Source of the DNA: Actinomycetes bacterium
GTDB taxonomy: Bacteria > Actinomycetota > Actinomycetes > Actinomycetales > Microbacteriaceae
NCBI GenBank assembly: GCA_023432305.1
Contig: JAEYUT010000194.1
Span: 1-5,745, forward strand
Direction of reading: 5' to 3'
DNA length: 5,745 nt
In this document: piece after piece, positions 4,616-5,745 of the stretch
Numbering within the stretch: the stretch's first letter is position 1
Layout of the letters: each line of letters begins with the position of its first letter
The notes under the pieces: generated by a model
The model's input: only the letters and a program-made list of their open reading frames with translations
Told to the model about the DNA's origin: nothing
Database searches by the model: none
Made by a program: the position numbers and the translations under genes

Positions 4616-5745
4616 ATGACCTTCCTCCTCGACGGATTCGACACCGACCCCGGTGGCGCAGCTCCCGCATCCCTCGCCCCCGACGACCCGCTCCTCGCCG
4701 GACTCAACCCGCAGCAGCGGGAAGCCGTCATGTACCGCGGCAAGGCGCTCCTCATCGTCGCGGGCGCCGGATCCGGCAAGACGAGCGTGCTGACCCGTCG
4801 CATCGCCGGTCTGCTGTCGACGCGCGAGGCGTGGCCCAGCCAGATCCTCGCGATCACCTTCACCAACAAGGCCGCCGCCGAGATGCGCGAACGCGTGCAG
4901 CACCTGGTGGGCGGCGCCGCCGAGGGCATGTGGATCTCCACGTTCCACTCGGCGTGTGTGCGCATTCTGCGGCGCCAGGCGGAGGTCATGGGCCTCAAGC
5001 AGGCGTTCACGATCTACGACTCGTCGGACTCGAAGGCGCTCATCAAGCGCATCATCAAGGAGCTCGAGGTCGACACTCTCGGGCTGACCGTGCCGAGCGT
5101 CGCCGGCAAGATCTCGAAGCTCAAGAACGAGCTCGCCGACGTCGACTCGTATGCGCGCGGCATCAACCCGAACGACCCCGCCGAGGTCGCGTTCGTCGAG
5201 GTGTTCCGCCGCTACACGCACGGCCTCCGCCGGGCCAACGCGCTCGACTTCGATGACCTCATCGCCGAGACCGTGCACCTGTTCCGCGCCTTCCCGGAGG
5301 TCGCGGCGCTGTACCAGCGCCGGTTCCGGCACGTGCTCGTCGACGAGTACCAGGACACCAACCACGCCCAGTACGCGCTCATCCGCGAGCTGACGCGCCC
5401 GATCGAACCGCAGCATGCGTCGGCGTCTTGGGAGACGACGACCATTTCTGGTCGTCGTGACGCCGACGCCGACCGTCGTCCCGGCGGTCGGGAGGACACG
5501 CGCATGCGCGTAGACGCCACGGGCGGCATCCCCGGGGCATCGCTCACGGTCGTCGGCGACTCCGACCAGTCCATCTATGCCTTCCGCGGCGCCGACATCC
5601 GCAACATCGTCGAGTTCGAGCGCGACTTCCCCGACGCGAAGGTCATCCTCCTCGAGCAGAACTACCGCTCGACCCAGAACATCCTCGACGCCGCCAACGC
5701 CGTCATCGCGAGCAACTTCGACCGCCAGGAGAAGAACCTCTTCAC
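4616..5745 (+). CDS. pcrA: ATP-dependent DNA helicase PcrA/UvrD, superfamily 1A (5' part, runs off window)
   Basis: The first 376 codons of a 3'-5' DNA helicase are present, cut by the window end. PcrA/UvrD family enzymes unwind DNA in nucleotide excision repair and remove obstacles to replication in the cytoplasm. Visible motifs are: Q motif N31-PQQ; motif I (Walker A) GAGSGKT at 50-56; motif Ia TFTNKAA at 81-87; motif Ib STFHS at 108-112; DFDDL at 211-215; motif II (Walker B) VDEYQDTN at 242-249; motif III VVGDSDQSIYAFRGA at 312-326; and motif IV QNYRS at 348-352. All key residues seem intact. The ATG at 4616 has no Shine-Dalgarno and sits just after a -10 box. The stretch between motifs II and III (about residues 263-309) is long. 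Residues 268-299 are encoded by DNA full of inverted repeats with unusual codons: 10 of 33 codons over residues 268-300 end in A or T, against about 20 of 343 elsewhere. The frame stays open. The name could equally be uvrD or uvrD1. Confidence 0.95.
   Translation, partial: MTFLLDGFDTDPGGAAPASLAPDDPLLAGLNPQQREAVMYRGKALLIVAGAGSGKTSVLTRRIAGLLSTREAWPSQILAITFTNKAAAEMRERVQHLVGGAAEGMWISTFHSACVRILRRQAEVMGLKQAFTIYDSSDSKALIKRIIKELEVDTLGLTVPSVAGKISKLKNELADVDSYARGINPNDPAEVAFVEVFRRYTHGLRRANALDFDDLIAETVHLFRAFPEVAALYQRRFRHVLVDEYQDTNHAQYALIRELTRPIEPQHASASWETTTISGRRDADADRRPGGREDTRMRVDATGGIPGASLTVVGDSDQSIYAFRGADIRNIVEFERDFPDAKVILLEQNYRSTQNILDAANAVIASNFDRQEKNLF
5417..5469 (+). repeat. Bulged inverted repeat (11 bp + 10 bp stem)
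   Basis: GCGTCGGCGTC (5417-5427) is the exact reverse complement of GACGCCGACGC (5459-5469). Inside it, ACGACGACCA (5435-5444) pairs with TGGTCGTCGT (5449-5458), leaving a TTTC tetraloop. The only unpaired part is a 7-base bulge on the left arm (5428-5434). In all, 21 base pairs form with no mismatch, a fold that could form in the mRNA or in single-stranded DNA. Confidence 0.85.
5469..5491 (+). repeat. Second inverted repeat in the helicase insert
   Basis: CCGACCG (5469-5475) pairs with CGGTCGG (5485-5491). The stem may extend inwards by a T-G wobble and two C-G pairs to a three-base loop. It shares one base with the right arm of the preceding hairpin, so the two could form a nearly continuous pair of stems. 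Confidence 0.6.
5498..5511. repeat. Perfect 14-bp palindrome ACGCGCATGCGCGT
   Basis: The 14 bases equal their own reverse complement. With no loop, it resembles a binding site for a dimeric protein or an element end more than an RNA hairpin. It codes for Thr-Arg-Met-Arg plus part of Val in the helicase. Confidence 0.8.

Larger units (their letters stand above)
5417..5511 (+). repeat. Candidate in-frame palindromic element inside the helicase gene
   Basis: About 95 bases contain three neighbouring inverted repeats: a bulged hairpin (5417-5469), a second hairpin (5469-5491) and a 14-bp palindrome (5498-5511). They code in frame for about 32 residues rich in Arg, Asp, Ser and Thr, between helicase motifs II and III, where surface insertions are tolerated. 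Codon use is unlike the rest of the gene (TCT, ATT, TCT, GGT and runs of CGT). The heptamer GCATGCG occurs at 5413-5419 and 5502-5508, but the 89-base spacing is not a multiple of three, so I do not call it a target duplication. A mobile palindromic element is an inference; the exact borders are unknown. Confidence 0.5.

Noticed and set aside
2736..4670. 644-codon open frame on the minus strand opposite protease copy B
   Set aside because: It is antisense to a protease with an intact triad, lipobox and PDZ domain. Its product is rich in Arg, His, Asp and Val without motifs, the usual shadow of GC-biased codons.
4400..5416. 338-codon open frame on the minus strand opposite the helicase
   Set aside because: It is antisense to unmistakable helicase motifs and spans a terminator and promoter. 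It shows no domain signal.
5413..5508. GCATGCG heptamers as a target-site duplication flanking the helicase insert
   Set aside because: The 89-base spacing would not keep the reading frame, and one copy lies inside the 14-bp palindrome. The evidence is too weak to call a duplication.
1..5745. tRNA, rRNA, CRISPR arrays, transposase or phage genes
   Set aside because: I found no cloverleaf, spaced short repeats, or recognisable transposase or integrase motifs in any frame I read.

Overview
The window looks like the chromosome of a high-GC Gram-positive actinobacterium. Family Microbacteriaceae, Microbacterium or a close relative, is my best guess. The reasons are the strong G/C bias at third codon positions, lipoprotein signal peptides, short 5' leaders, GC-rich terminators without a clear T-tract, and a PcrA/UvrD helicase sequence typical of that family. 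All genes read on the + strand. The genus is inferred from the look of the sequence, not from a search.

Layout. Positions 1-873 hold the 3' part of a PDZ serine protease gene (copy A), cut by the window edge. A six-helix membrane protein follows (916-1662). It overlaps by 4 bases (ATGA) a lipoprotein gene (1659-2162), and a second lipoprotein gene (2178-2678) lies 15 bases further on. These four genes could be one transcript. Next comes a 273-base gap with two abutting stem-loops (2730-2793). Then comes a complete lipoprotein-anchored PDZ serine protease (copy B, 2952-4481), a close paralogue of copy A. A strong 13-bp hairpin terminator (4501-4533) ends that unit. After it, a housekeeping DNA helicase gene (pcrA/uvrD-like, 4616 to the window end) starts from an apparently leaderless or near-leaderless promoter.

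How the genes may work together. Copy B has a lipobox, an intact His-Asp-Ser triad, a PDZ domain and an unnamed C-terminal domain with a conserved cysteine pair, so it should act on the outer face of the cytoplasmic membrane. The genes between the two proteases also encode envelope proteins: one polytopic membrane protein and two lipoproteins that may be distant paralogues of each other. This suggests a small cell-surface module, but no sequence feature shows its substrate or trigger.

Two things stand out. First, the protease copies are a mosaic: stretches of 100% and about 98% DNA identity alternate with stretches near 75%, the pattern left by gene conversion. Second, the helicase reading frame contains about 95 bases (5417-5511) packed with inverted repeats and unusual codons, between helicase motifs II and III. 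It looks like a palindromic element inserted in frame in an essential-type gene.
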